From contig CAJUPF010000024.1 in assembly GCA_910588565.1 (NCBI GenBank), forward strand, positions 17,086 to 38,735: a stretch of 21,650 bases of DNA. The letters are read 5' to 3'. Shown here piece after piece: positions 1 to 7,855 of this stretch. Each line of letters starts with the position of its first letter. The stretch's first letter is position 1. Position numbers and translations under genes: made by a program. Under the pieces are notes generated by a model. It was not told where the DNA came from, searched no databases, and saw nothing but the letters and a program-made list of their open reading frames with translations. This DNA is from an uncultured Lachnospiraceae bacterium. Lineage in GTDB: Bacteria; Bacillota; Clostridia; Lachnospirales; Lachnospiraceae.

Positions 1-386
1 AGGGATACCCGGAGGGTGTTTCCTTATTATTTGCCGCATGGCATTGAGGGGTATCTCAAAAACTGCAAAGTATATCTTATTACAAAACTGGCGGTTCGTA
101 AAGAGGGAACTCTGGTTTTGTGGTAATGATAGTAATAGTGAAGCCGGTTGGCAGGTGGTGATAGCGCCCCCTCCCTGACTACGTTATCGGCAAGGCTATC
201 TTTGTCTGGTTAATTTGCTTTTGTTTTTTTGGGTATCATGGAAACCTGCGTGAAATATGGTCACGGCGGTTTCGGTTCGCATTGCAAAACTTTTCATCAT
301 GCGCACTGGAACAAACTAGAGCTTAAGGGCTTCTCGCTTTGATGGGAGCAGTAAATTGCGGCGTGCAATTACTTTCTTTTTTTCTG
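1..386 (+). ncRNA. Candidate structured non-coding RNA, family not identified
   Basis: No convincing reading frame covers this stretch, and it is clearly richer in GC than the AT-rich DNA at 387-640. It contains many self-complementary pieces. GATACCC at 4-10 can pair with GGGTATC at 48-54 or with an identical copy at 231-237. T-loop-like GGTTCG motifs lie near 92 and 275. The segment ends in a hairpin followed by a T-rich run at 354-386, as expected for an RNA made on the plus strand. The 5' end may lie outside the window. A raiA-type RNA, a Firmicutes family of about 200 nt with tRNA-like T-loops, is one possibility, but I cannot confirm the family from memory. It is not a recognisable T-box, tmRNA, RNase P RNA or SRP RNA. 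Confidence 0.4.
354..386 (+). terminator. Intrinsic terminator-like hairpin ending the candidate RNA
   Basis: AATTGC at 354-359 pairs with GCAATT at 365-370 around a 5-nt loop and is followed by a T-rich run (371-386). The stem is short and AT-rich, so termination strength is uncertain. Confidence 0.45.
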
Positions 387-658
387 TCTATTTGTTTGTG
401 AATAATTATACATTTTTGCGTATGAATATGCAATATTGTTTTTTCTGAAAATTGAACAAAAATCATGCTTATATGCGCTTTTTATTCGTGAATATTCATG
501 AGACAGAATGTATATTTTTTCACTTGCCTTTTGATACGAGTTGTTGTATATTATCAATAACGCCAAAATGTAATACATATTGACATACGGCAAAATCAAA
601 AAATACCCTCGGGTGTACATGCGCCATGTGACAAAATTAAAGAAAGGAAGATGTTATT
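387..658 (+). promoter_or_regulatory. argG control region with ArgR-box-like palindromes and a promoter
   Basis: AT-rich DNA without a credible gene. TGAATAATTATACA at 399-412 matches the general ARG box pattern TGAAT-W4-ATTCA with one mismatch. TTGC..GCAA ends frame a second imperfect palindrome with a TGAAT core at 416-433, and TGAATATTCA is a perfect 10-bp palindrome at 489-498. A plausible promoter is TTGCCT (524-529), a 17-bp spacer, and TATATT (547-552). A purine-rich ribosome binding site (AAAGGAAG, about 643-650) precedes the argG ATG at 659. Control by the ArgR/AhrC repressor with arginine as co-repressor is known for argG in other bacteria; its use here is inferred. Confidence 0.45.
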
Positions 659-1879
659 ATGAAGGAAAAAGTTGTTTTAGCGTACTCTGGCGGTCTGGAT
701 ACTACTGCGATTATTCCGTGGCTGAAAGAGAATTATGATTATGAGGTTATCTGCTGCTGTATCGACTGCGGGCAGGAAGAAGAATTGGATGGGCTGGAAG
801 AACGTGCCAAATTATCCGGTGCCAGCAAATTGTATATTGAAGATATTGTAGATGAATTTTGTGATGATTATATTGTACCCTGCGTACAGGCTGGGGCTGT
901 GTATGAGAACAAATATTTGTTAGGAACTTCTATGGCGCGTCCTGGCATTGCAAAGCGTCTGGTGGAGATTGCGCGTAAAGAAGGCGCGTCTGCTATCTGC
1001 CATGGGGCAACCGGTAAAGGGAATGATCAGATCCGGTTTGAGCTTGGGATTAAGGCTCTGGCTCCTGATCTTAAGATTATTGCCGCATGGCGAGATGATA
1101 AGTGGACGATGGATTCCCGTGAATCTGAGATCGAGTACTGTAAGGCTCATGGCATTGATCTTCCGTTTTCTGCAGACAGCAGCTACAGCCGTGACCGGAA
1201 TCTGTGGCATATCAGCCATGAGGGATTGGAATTGGAAGATCCGGCAGCGGAACCGAATTATGATCATCTTCTGGTGTTAGGCGTGTCTCCGGAAAAGGCT
1301 CCGGAAGAAGGGGAATATGTGACCATGACGTTTGAGAAGGGCGTTCCCGCTTCTGTGAACGGCAAAAAGATGAAGGTCGCAGATATTATCCGGGAGTTAA
1401 ACCGTCTGGGCGGCAAGCATGGTATTGGTATCGTGGATATTGTAGAGAACCGTGTAGTCGGCATGAAGTCCAGAGGTGTATATGAGACTCCTGGCGGCAC
1501 GATTTTGATGGAGGCGCATCAGCAGTTAGAAGAGCTTGTGCTGGATCGTGCTACGATGGATGTTAAAAAAGATATGGGCAATAAGATGGCTCAGATTGTA
1601 TATGAAGGAAAATGGTTTACGCCTCTGCGTGAAGCGGTTCAGGCATTTGTGGAATCTACGCAGGAATATGTGACCGGCGAAGTAAAATTCAAGCTGTACA
1701 AAGGCAATATTATCAAAGCCGGAACGACTTCTCCGTATTCTCTGTACAATGAATCTCTTGCAAGCTTTACCACAGGCGATTTATATGATCATCATGATGC
1801 GGAAGGATTTATTACATTGTTTGGGCTTCCATTAAAAGTCCGCGCGATGAAGCTGGCAGAATTGGATAAAGAAAACTAA
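659..1879 (+). CDS. argG: Argininosuccinate synthase
   Basis: Cytosolic enzyme of arginine synthesis. It joins citrulline and aspartate at the expense of ATP, cleaved to AMP and PPi, to form argininosuccinate. The 406-residue length is normal for the family. The N-terminal ATP-pyrophosphatase loop AYSGGLDT is at residues 8-15, and the family motif GATGKGNDQIRFE lies near residue 115. The start is set by AAAGGAAG about 10 bases upstream. It stands without argH in view; a lipoprotein gene follows 65 bp downstream and may share the transcript. ArgR-box-like palindromes upstream suggest arginine repression. The reading frame is complete. Confidence 0.97.
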   Translation: MKEKVVLAYSGGLDTTAIIPWLKENYDYEVICCCIDCGQEEELDGLEERAKLSGASKLYIEDIVDEFCDDYIVPCVQAGAVYENKYLLGTSMARPGIAKRLVEIARKEGASAICHGATGKGNDQIRFELGIKALAPDLKIIAAWRDDKWTMDSRESEIEYCKAHGIDLPFSADSSYSRDRNLWHISHEGLELEDPAAEPNYDHLLVLGVSPEKAPEEGEYVTMTFEKGVPASVNGKKMKVADIIRELNRLGGKHGIGIVDIVENRVVGMKSRGVYETPGGTILMEAHQQLEELVLDRATMDVKKDMGNKMAQIVYEGKWFTPLREAVQAFVESTQEYVTGEVKFKLYKGNIIKAGTTSPYSLYNESLASFTTGDLYDHHDAEGFITLFGLPLKVRAMKLAELDKEN

Positions 1880-1944
1880 AATTGCTGTTCCATAAAAAGA
1901 GCTGCCGCAGGCGGGTGAAAACATAGGAAGGAGAGAAACGAACA

Positions 1945-2418
1945 ATGAAAAAGAGCATATACAGTTTGATCTGTTTCTGCAGCCTTATTTCAACTTTACT
2001 ATGCGCATGTGGAACGCAACAGTCTGGGACTGCCGTTAAAGACGGCTCTATTATGGACTCCAGCGAAGAAGGCGATAATACTGCGGTTTTTCAGAGTGCA
2101 GCGCAGGAACCATCTGTGGTTAAGACTTATGAAGTGTCAGCTCCCACGGAAGAAAGCGCTGGAGACGACGATTTTGTAATTCTGGTCAGGCATTATGAAC
2201 TAAGCGATGGTTCCTGGAAAACAGATACGCATACCTACCAGTACCGGCTGGAAATTACTGGAAGTCTGGGCGGTAATGCTGCTAAAGACAGTACTTTCGT
2301 CTTTTTGAGCAACCTGGAGGATATCACATTTGATCAGGCATGGAAGGCAAGCGGACTCAGCAGTAATATGAATGACTATTTCAAAGAAGAGGACGCAAAA
2401 TATGTGGCGATAAAATAA
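1945..2418 (+). CDS. Small putative lipoprotein of unknown function
   Basis: A 157-residue protein with a lysine-led N-terminus, a hydrophobic stretch (about residues 5-20) and a lipobox-like LLCAC ending at the cysteine near residue 21, so it is probably lipid-anchored to the outer face of the membrane. A Ser/Glu/Asp/Thr-rich linker (about 25-70) is followed by a small soluble domain with VRHYELSDGSW and a Thr/Tyr-rich segment. I recognise no catalytic motif and assign no function. AAGGAGAG upstream supports the ATG. It is 65 bp downstream of argG on the same strand and is closed by a strong hairpin terminator, so co-transcription with argG is possible but not shown. Confidence 0.75.
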   Translation: MKKSIYSLICFCSLISTLLCACGTQQSGTAVKDGSIMDSSEEGDNTAVFQSAAQEPSVVKTYEVSAPTEESAGDDDFVILVRHYELSDGSWKTDTHTYQYRLEITGSLGGNAAKDSTFVFLSNLEDITFDQAWKASGLSSNMNDYFKEEDAKYVAIK

Positions 2419-2442
2419 AGGAATGTTACAAAGCGAACAGAT

Positions 2443-2480
2443 AAGGCTATCTCATTTGTAAAGAGATAGCCTTTGTTCTT
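2443..2480 (+). terminator. Intrinsic terminator after the lipoprotein gene
   Basis: An 11-bp perfect stem, AAGGCTATCTC (2443-2453) with GAGATAGCCTT (2463-2473), has a 9-nt loop and is followed by TGTTCTT. It sits between convergent genes and may also stop the ABC transporter transcript from the other side, although the T-run there is poor. Confidence 0.8.
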
Positions 2481-2505
2481 ACTGTCCCGGACACAGATAC
2501 ATCAC

Positions 2506-3279
2506 TTAGACAACAGAATCATTCTGTATATGATATTTCCCAAGGAACTCCCGTGTACGCTCATTTTCCGATGCAAAGAGCGCTTCCGGCGTAGTTTCTT
2601 CTACGATAACCCCATTATCCATAAAAATCATCCGGTCAGACACATCCCTTGCAAAATGCATTTCATGGGTGACAATGACCATGGTCATCTTCTCTTTTGC
2701 AAGCTCTGTAATTACCTTTAAAATTTCTCCGGTAAGCTCCGGGTCTAATGCGGAAGTCGGTTCATCAAAAAACAGAATCTTCGGCTTCATCGCCAGCGCC
2801 CGTGCAATGGATACCCTTTGCTGCTGCCCGCCGGACAGCTGGCAGGGATAGTAATCGGCTCTGTCGCTTAATCCCATCTTGGCAAGCAGAGCCTCCGCTT
2901 CTTTTACTACTTCTTCTCTCTGCCGCTTCTGGACACGGAGCGGCGCATCCACAATATTCTTCCTGACAGAAAAATGCGGAAACAGGTTAAAATTCTGAAA
3001 GACGAGGCCGAACTGGCGCTCAATTTTTTTCAGTTTGTCAGCCGGCGCATAGACGGCACGGCCCGATTCACTTTTTGCCGCCGCTTCACCCAGATAATAC
3101 AAATCCCCGTCATCCATCGTCTCCAGAAGCGTAGCGCAGCGCAAAAGCGTGGATTTTCCGGAACCGGAAGGACCGATAATCGACACGACTTCCCCCTCTT
3201 CCACAGACAGGCTGATATTTTTTAATACTACATTTCCATCAAAGCTTTTTTTTACATGATTCATTTCCAGTAACTTCAT
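2506..3279 (-). CDS. Polar amino acid ABC transporter, ATP-binding subunit
   Basis: Cytoplasmic ATPase that powers an amino acid importer. It has 257 residues, the usual size for this family. Walker A is GPSGSGKST (residues 36-44), the Q-loop glutamine is about Q95, the ABC signature LSGGQ is at 148-152, Walker B ILFFDEP is at about 168-174, and the switch histidine is in IVTHEM near residue 205. GGAGG lies six bases before the ATG. It is the last gene of a three-gene operon, 12 bp after the permease. The GlnQ/ArtP/HisP group is clear, but the exact amino acid cannot be read from the sequence. Confidence 0.95.
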   Translation of the reverse strand: MKLLEMNHVKKSFDGNVVLKNISLSVEEGEVVSIIGPSGSGKSTLLRCATLLETMDDGDLYYLGEAAAKSESGRAVYAPADKLKKIERQFGLVFQNFNLFPHFSVRKNIVDAPLRVQKRQREEVVKEAEALLAKMGLSDRADYYPCQLSGGQQQRVSIARALAMKPKILFFDEPTSALDPELTGEILKVITELAKEKMTMVIVTHEMHFARDVSDRMIFMDNGVIVEETTPEALFASENERTREFLGKYHIQNDSVV

Positions 3280-3291
3280 CCTGCCGCCTCC

Positions 3292-3942
3292 CTAACTATA
3301 ATAACTCAATTTCTTTTCCCAGCGTTCCATACCCGCAGCTACAATAAAGTTAAATATATAGTAGAAAACAGCCGCCGCCACAAAGGGCACCATGCTTTTC
3401 TGGGAAGCCGCAATGGCTTTTGCCATGGTAAACATTTCCGTATAGGCAATTGAAAAAGCCAGAGAGGTATCTTTTACCAGGGTAATCACTTCATTTGTGA
3501 CAGAAGGAAGAATCCGCTTGATTACCTGCGGAAGTATAATTGTAAAAAACGTCTGAGCCTTTGTATAGCCCAGAACCTTTGCCGCTTCATACTGTCCCTT
3601 TGGCATGGATTCAATCCCGCCCCGGTAAATTTCTGCAAAATATGCCGCATAATTGATGGAAAACGCAATTACCACCGCATAAGCCCTGTAAGCAGAAGTA
3701 ATGTTAATGCCAAATATGTAATACGGGCCAAAATACACCACCAGAAGCTGCAGCATCAGGGGCGTTCCCCGCATCAGGGAAATATATATTTTGGTAAGGC
3801 CGCGCAGCAGCGGATGTTTCGACATTCTCCCAAAGGATATCACAAGCCCAAGAGGAAGGGAAAACAGCAGCGTCAGCGCAAATATCATCACTGTCGTAAC
3901 CATTCCTTCCGCAAGCTGCAGCATCATAACTTGTAAACTCAT
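3292..3942 (-). CDS. Polar amino acid ABC transporter, permease subunit
   Basis: Integral membrane channel subunit of 216 residues, typical of HisM/GlnP-type permeases. Several hydrophobic segments are visible (about residues 10-35, 55-75, 85-105 and 185-205). The ATPase-docking EAA-type loop appears as EAAKVLGYTKAQTFFTIILPQ at about residues 138-158. The start is supported by AGGAAAGAGG a few bases before the ATG. It lies between the solute-binding protein gene (28 bp upstream) and the ATPase gene. As the only permease gene present, it probably forms a homodimer; this is family knowledge rather than seen here. Confidence 0.94.
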   Translation of the reverse strand: MSLQVMMLQLAEGMVTTVMIFALTLLFSLPLGLVISFGRMSKHPLLRGLTKIYISLMRGTPLMLQLLVVYFGPYYIFGINITSAYRAYAVVIAFSINYAAYFAEIYRGGIESMPKGQYEAAKVLGYTKAQTFFTIILPQVIKRILPSVTNEVITLVKDTSLAFSIAYTEMFTMAKAIAASQKSMVPFVAAAVFYYIFNFIVAAGMERWEKKLSYYS

Positions 3943-3970
3943 ATGTTCCTCTTTCCTGACGCATCTGTTC

Positions 3971-4744
3971 TTATTTTAATGTACAGACATCATATCCAAA
4001 GTATTTCTCAGAAATCTCAGCAAATGTACCGTCATCCACCATTTCCATCAATGTACTCTGTACTTCATCCCGCAGTTCTTCATTTCCCTTTAAAAATCCA
4101 ATTGCATACTGCTCGGAGGAAATTACTTCATCCAGAATCGTATAATCAGCTTCTTTTCCTTCTAACTGGAAGTTTGCCACGCCAATATCAATGGCAATCG
4201 CATCCACTGCTCCGGATTCCAGATCCATAAATGCGGTATTATATTCTCCCACCTGCAGATAATCTCCAAAAGAAGCTAAAAGCTCGGCATGATCTTCGTC
4301 TTCTAATGCAGACTGTGCAGAAGATTCCTTTTGTACTTCTACAATTTTGCCTGACAGATCCGCCAGGGAACTGATTCCGGAATCACTCTTTACAATCACT
4401 ACCTGCGTATTATCCATATAAGAATCGCTCCATGTATACTGGTCTTCCCTTCCATTCATCGTAAAACCGTTCCAAATGCAGTCAATGGTTCCGGATTCCA
4501 GTTCCATATCCTTTGCATCCCAGTCAATCGGCTGAAGGGCAACTTCTTTTCCCATACGTTTTGCACACTCTGTAGCCATTTCAATATCAAATCCGGTAAA
4601 TTCTCCATCGTCTCCTACGTAGCCAAACGGCGGAAAATCCTGATCGAAGCCCACCGTAAAGGTACCCTTGTCCCCGCTCTTTCCGCAGGCAGCCATAGAT
4701 ACTGCCATTCCGATTATCACTGCTGTTGCTGCTATTTTTTTCAT
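3971..4744 (-). CDS. Amino acid ABC transporter, solute-binding lipoprotein
   Basis: Extracellular substrate receptor of the importer, 257 residues from the chosen ATG. A longer frame upstream is rejected because AGGAGG sits just before the internal ATG at 4744, and the protein then begins with a proper MKK signal peptide and the lipobox SMAACG (cysteine about residue 21). Family 3 solute-binding features follow: VGFDQDFPPFGYVGDDGEFTG near the start of the mature domain, then FDIEMATECAKRMG, and WDAKDMELESGTIDCIWNG. The order receptor-permease-ATPase on one strand supports a single operon. Ligand specificity is not determinable here. Confidence 0.95.
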   Translation of the reverse strand: MKKIAATAVIIGMAVSMAACGKSGDKGTFTVGFDQDFPPFGYVGDDGEFTGFDIEMATECAKRMGKEVALQPIDWDAKDMELESGTIDCIWNGFTMNGREDQYTWSDSYMDNTQVVIVKSDSGISSLADLSGKIVEVQKESSAQSALEDEDHAELLASFGDYLQVGEYNTAFMDLESGAVDAIAIDIGVANFQLEGKEADYTILDEVISSEQYAIGFLKGNEELRDEVQSTLMEMVDDGTFAEISEKYFGYDVCTLK

Positions 4745-4860
4745 AGAAAGTCCTCCTCTTCTGTGATACTTTGCTATCACGTTACCTTACTAAACTTATA
4801 AATAAAACCACTGTTATAGGCTAACATACGCAAAGTCTGCTGTCAATCAATCTTTTTTGG
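4745..4860 (-). promoter_or_regulatory. Upstream region of the ABC importer operon with a possible operator
   Basis: A perfect 6-bp inverted repeat with a 6-nt spacer, GTGATA(N6)TATCAC, lies at 4763-4780, close to the ribosome binding site. A TTGACA on the minus strand lies upstream (about 4839-4844), but I found no well-spaced -10 box, so the promoter itself is uncertain. The repeat could be a repressor site or a short RNA hairpin in the leader. Confidence 0.35.
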
Positions 4861-4950
4861 ATTTTAATGAAACTTTTAAAGTTACAAAAATACCAGCCGG
4901 GAAGGCAGATGGCGCCCATGAAAAAGGCATTGTATCTGTGGACGGAAAAG

Positions 4951-4991
4951 AAAGCAGGACGCATCATCCGTAATCGTGCGTCCTGCTTTTT
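4951..4991 (-). terminator. Intrinsic terminator of clpB
   Basis: A 13-bp perfect stem (4951-4963 with 4977-4989) with a 13-nt loop. Read on the minus strand it is followed by a T-rich run, directly after the clpB stop at 5011. The plus strand also has T's after the stem, so it may work both ways. The 90 bases to its left hold no convincing gene. Confidence 0.8.
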
Positions 4992-5010
4992 ATCCGGCAT
5001 ACCTAAACCA

Positions 5011-7614
5011 TTATTCTATCTTTTCTTTACCGCTTCTGACCTCCGCAGTAAGCGCATCCTCTTTTACTGCAATCCAAATTGTATCGCCGCCCTGCACTTT
5101 ATCTGCTAAAATCAGTTTGGCTGACAGTGTTTCCACATGTTTCTGCAAAAACCGCTTTAACGGCCTTGCGCCAAATACCGGATCGTAGCCGTGCTCCACA
5201 ATATATGCTTCTGCTTCTTCTGACAGGGCAACTTTGATTTCCCTGTCTTTTAATCTTCCGTTTAACTCTTCCAAAAGAAGATGGATAATGCTTCCGATAT
5301 TGTCTTTTGTCAGCGGTTTAAAGAGGATTATTTCATCTAATCTGTTTAAAAATTCCGGCCGGAAATTTCCCCGTAATTCTTCCATTACAGCTTGTTCCGC
5401 TTTGCTGTTTATGCTGCCGTCAGCCTCAATGCCTTCCAATAACAATGAAGAGCCAATATTTGAAGTCATAATAATAATTGTGTTTTTAAAATCTACGGTG
5501 CGTCCCTGGGAATCGGTAATCCGTCCGTCGTCTAATACCTGCAGCAATACATTGAACACATCCGGGTGCGCTTTTTCCACCTCATCAAATAAAACAACGG
5601 AATATGGTTTTCTGCGAACAGCCTCTGTCAGCTGGCCGCCTTCATCATAGCCGACGTATCCTGGAGGCGCTCCAATCAGGCGGGAGACGGAATATTTTTC
5701 CATATATTCAGACATATCGAGGCGAACCATATTCGTTTCATCGTCAAACAGGCTCTCCGCCAGTGCTTTTGCAAGCTCTGTTTTTCCTACGCCGGTCGGC
5801 CCTAAAAACAGGAAGGAACCAATCGGTTTGGTCGGATCTTTAATCCCGGCTTTGGAACGGATAATGGCTTCCGTCACTTTTGTTACGCCGTCATCCTGGC
5901 CAATTACACGCCGATGCAGCTCGTCATCCAAATGAAGTGTTTTATTCCGTTCGCTTTCAGTCAGTTTTGCCACTGGAATACCGCTCCAGCGGGAAATAAT
6001 CCTGGCGATTTCTTCATCGTTGACCGTTTCATGTACCAGCGTCAGCTCTTCGCTTTTTGCTTTGGATTCTTCCAGCTCCAGTTCTTTCTGTATCTGAGGC
6101 AGTTTGCCGTACTGCAGTTCCGCGGCTTTTTCCAGATCATAGTTCTGCTGTGCCTGTTTGATTTCATTTTTCAGGTTTTCCAGATCTTCTCTTAATTTCT
6201 GGACGCGTTCGATGGACGCTTTTTCATTATCCCACTGCGCTTTCCGGGCGGATAATTCATCCCGTAATTCCGCCAGTTCTTTTTGCAGCGCCGCAAGCCT
6301 TTCTTTACTCAGGCGGTCTTCTTCTTTTTTCAAAGCGGTTTCTTCAATTTCCAGCTGCATCACACGGCGGTTCAGTTCATCGAGTTCTGTAGGCATGGAA
6401 TCCAGTTCTGTTTTGATTAACGCACAGGCTTCATCCACCAGATCAATCGCTTTGTCCGGCAAAAAACGGTCGGAAATATAGCGGTTGGACAGTACGGCGG
6501 CAGATACCAGGGCGGAGTCTGCAATTTTTACTCCATGAAATACCTCGTACCGTTCTTTTAATCCTCTGAGGATCGATATGGTATCTTCCACCGTGGGTTC
6601 ATCTACCAGAACCGGCTGGAACCGGCGCTCTAAAGCGGCGTCTTTTTCAATGTACTGGCGGTATTCATCCAAGGTCGTTGCGCCGATGCAGTGGAGTTCG
6701 CCTCTGGCAAGCATTGGCTTGAGCATATTTCCGGCGTCCAGGCTTCCGTCTGTTTTTCCGGCGCCTACAATGGTATGCAGCTCATCAATAAAGAGGATAA
6801 TCTGGCCTTCGGATTTTTTCACTTCATCCAGCACTGCTTTTAAGCGTTCCTCAAATTCTCCTCTGTATTTTGCTCCGGCTACCAAAGCGCCCATATCCAG
6901 CGCAAACAGTTTTTTATCTTTTAAAGCGTCCGGTACGTCGCCCCGGACAATCCGCTGTGCCAGGCCTTCTACAACGGCTGTTTTACCAACGCCGGGTTCT
7001 CCGATCAGCACAGGATTGTTCTTGGTTTTGCGGGACAGAATCCGGATGACATTTCGGATTTCGCTGTCTCTTCCGATGACCGGGTCCAGCTTTTGATCTT
7101 TGGCTAAGGCCACTAAATCAACGGCGTATTTTTCCAGGGTATCATAGGTTGCTTCCGGATTGTCGGACGTTACCCGTTTATTACCCCTTACGGTGGAGAG
7201 AGCCTGCAGAAAACGATCTCTGGTAATGCCGTATTCGTTTAAAATTTCTTTGACAGCCGGGTTGGGATATTTCAGCAGAGATAAAAATAAATGTTCTACG
7301 GATACATATTCGTCGCCCATTTGTTTTGCTTCATCTTCTGCGCTGATCAGGACTTTGTTTAATGCCTGGCCGATATACACCTGCCCGCCGGATACCTTGA
7401 CGCGCTTTTCCAGATGGCGGATCACATTGTCTGTGAAATGTTCTTTGTTTATCTCCATTTTCTCAATCATTTTGGGAATCAGGCCGTCTTCCGGACGCAT
7501 CAGGGCCGCCAGCAAATGTTCCTGTTCAATTTCCTGGTTGCCATATTCATAGGCTAACTTTTCACAGTCGTTGATAGCTTCGATTGACTTTTGTGTGAAT
7601 TTCTGTATGTTCAT
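5011..7614 (-). CDS. clpB: ATP-dependent disaggregase ClpB (Hsp100)
   Basis: Cytosolic AAA+ hexamer that threads proteins out of aggregates together with DnaK. The 867-residue length fits full-size ClpB. In order: Clp N-domain repeats (about 1-150); first AAA module with Walker A GEPGVGKT near 205 and Walker B ILFIDELH; a long charged coiled-coil middle domain (about 410-530) rich in Glu, Lys, Leu and Arg; the second AAA module with GPTGVGKT near 605 and the pore-loop motif GAPPGYVGYDEGG; and the C-terminal Clp D2-small domain. The coiled-coil M-domain separates it from ClpA and ClpX. AGGAGG precedes the ATG. A CIRCE operator over the promoter points to HrcA control. It is monocistronic with its own terminator. 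Confidence 0.98.
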   Translation of the reverse strand: MNIQKFTQKSIEAINDCEKLAYEYGNQEIEQEHLLAALMRPEDGLIPKMIEKMEINKEHFTDNVIRHLEKRVKVSGGQVYIGQALNKVLISAEDEAKQMGDEYVSVEHLFLSLLKYPNPAVKEILNEYGITRDRFLQALSTVRGNKRVTSDNPEATYDTLEKYAVDLVALAKDQKLDPVIGRDSEIRNVIRILSRKTKNNPVLIGEPGVGKTAVVEGLAQRIVRGDVPDALKDKKLFALDMGALVAGAKYRGEFEERLKAVLDEVKKSEGQIILFIDELHTIVGAGKTDGSLDAGNMLKPMLARGELHCIGATTLDEYRQYIEKDAALERRFQPVLVDEPTVEDTISILRGLKERYEVFHGVKIADSALVSAAVLSNRYISDRFLPDKAIDLVDEACALIKTELDSMPTELDELNRRVMQLEIEETALKKEEDRLSKERLAALQKELAELRDELSARKAQWDNEKASIERVQKLREDLENLKNEIKQAQQNYDLEKAAELQYGKLPQIQKELELEESKAKSEELTLVHETVNDEEIARIISRWSGIPVAKLTESERNKTLHLDDELHRRVIGQDDGVTKVTEAIIRSKAGIKDPTKPIGSFLFLGPTGVGKTELAKALAESLFDDETNMVRLDMSEYMEKYSVSRLIGAPPGYVGYDEGGQLTEAVRRKPYSVVLFDEVEKAHPDVFNVLLQVLDDGRITDSQGRTVDFKNTIIIMTSNIGSSLLLEGIEADGSINSKAEQAVMEELRGNFRPEFLNRLDEIILFKPLTKDNIGSIIHLLLEELNGRLKDREIKVALSEEAEAYIVEHGYDPVFGARPLKRFLQKHVETLSAKLILADKVQGGDTIWIAVKEDALTAEVRSGKEKIE

Positions 7615-7691
7615 AATGATACCTCCTGACGAAATCTATGGATATTCTGTGTTTTTATGGCCAGAATATGCGGATTTGATTTGTTAGTTGA

Positions 7692-7720
7692 ACTATATCA
7701 CCCGTTGTTAGCACTGTCAA
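7692..7720 (-). promoter_or_regulatory. Promoter of clpB
   Basis: On the minus strand TTGACA (7715-7720) is followed after exactly 17 bp by TATAGT (7692-7697), a near-consensus housekeeping sigma promoter about 80 bp before the clpB start. The -35 box lies inside the CIRCE operator, so HrcA binding would block RNA polymerase directly. Confidence 0.85.
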
Positions 7721-7734
7721 TAGGTGAGTGCTAA
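7708..7734. promoter_or_regulatory. CIRCE operator (HrcA binding site) of clpB
   Basis: TTAGCACTG (7708-7716), 9 bp, GAGTGCTAA (7726-7734) matches the CIRCE consensus TTAGCACTC-N9-GAGTGCTAA with one mismatch. CIRCE is the known site for the heat-shock repressor HrcA. It is intact even though the mobile element begins within about 100 bp of it. Confidence 0.92.
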
Positions 7735-7751
7735 TTTTTTCTGATAATTTT

Positions 7752-7780
7752 TGCAAACCGCCTGAAATCAATGGTTTGCA
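7752..7780. repeat. Perfect inverted repeat near the element end
   Basis: TGCAAACC (7752-7759) and GGTTTGCA (7773-7780) are separated by 13 bp. There is no T-run after the stem on the minus strand, so it is a poor terminator for int. A recombination-core or Int/Xis binding role at the attachment end is possible but unproven. Confidence 0.5.
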
Positions 7781-7817
7781 CACACTTTGTTTTCCTGTAA
7801 TTGTCCTTTTCATAGGT

Positions 7818-7838
7818 TTTGACACCAGTTTGACACCA
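7818..7838. repeat. Tandem direct repeat, possible integrase arm-binding site
   Basis: TTTGACACCA occurs at 7818-7827 and again at 7829-7838, an 11-bp period, about one helical turn. A reverse-oriented TGTGTCA follows at about 7852-7858. Tn916 integrase is known to bind direct repeats inside the element ends with its N-terminal domain, so this is a reasonable arm-site candidate next to int. Confidence 0.5.
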
Positions 7839-7855
7839 ATTTTTATATTTTTGTG

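Noticed and set aside
369..620. 83-codon minus-strand frame upstream of argG
   Set aside because: It is AT-rich, has low-complexity Tyr/Ile/Asn content, no ribosome binding site, and overlaps the ArgR-like palindromes and the argG promoter.
1..650. T-box riboswitch for argG
   Set aside because: No AGGGTGGNACCGCG antiterminator motif is present, and a terminator-like hairpin ends the RNA about 290 bases before the gene.
4867..5109. 80-codon plus-strand frame across the clpB terminator
   Set aside because: It runs through a perfect terminator hairpin and into the clpB 3' end, has no recognisable domain, and looks like a chance frame.
5234..7552. Several plus-strand frames antisense to clpB
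   Set aside because: They are shadows of a highly conserved, complete clpB and show no family motifs or ribosome binding sites.
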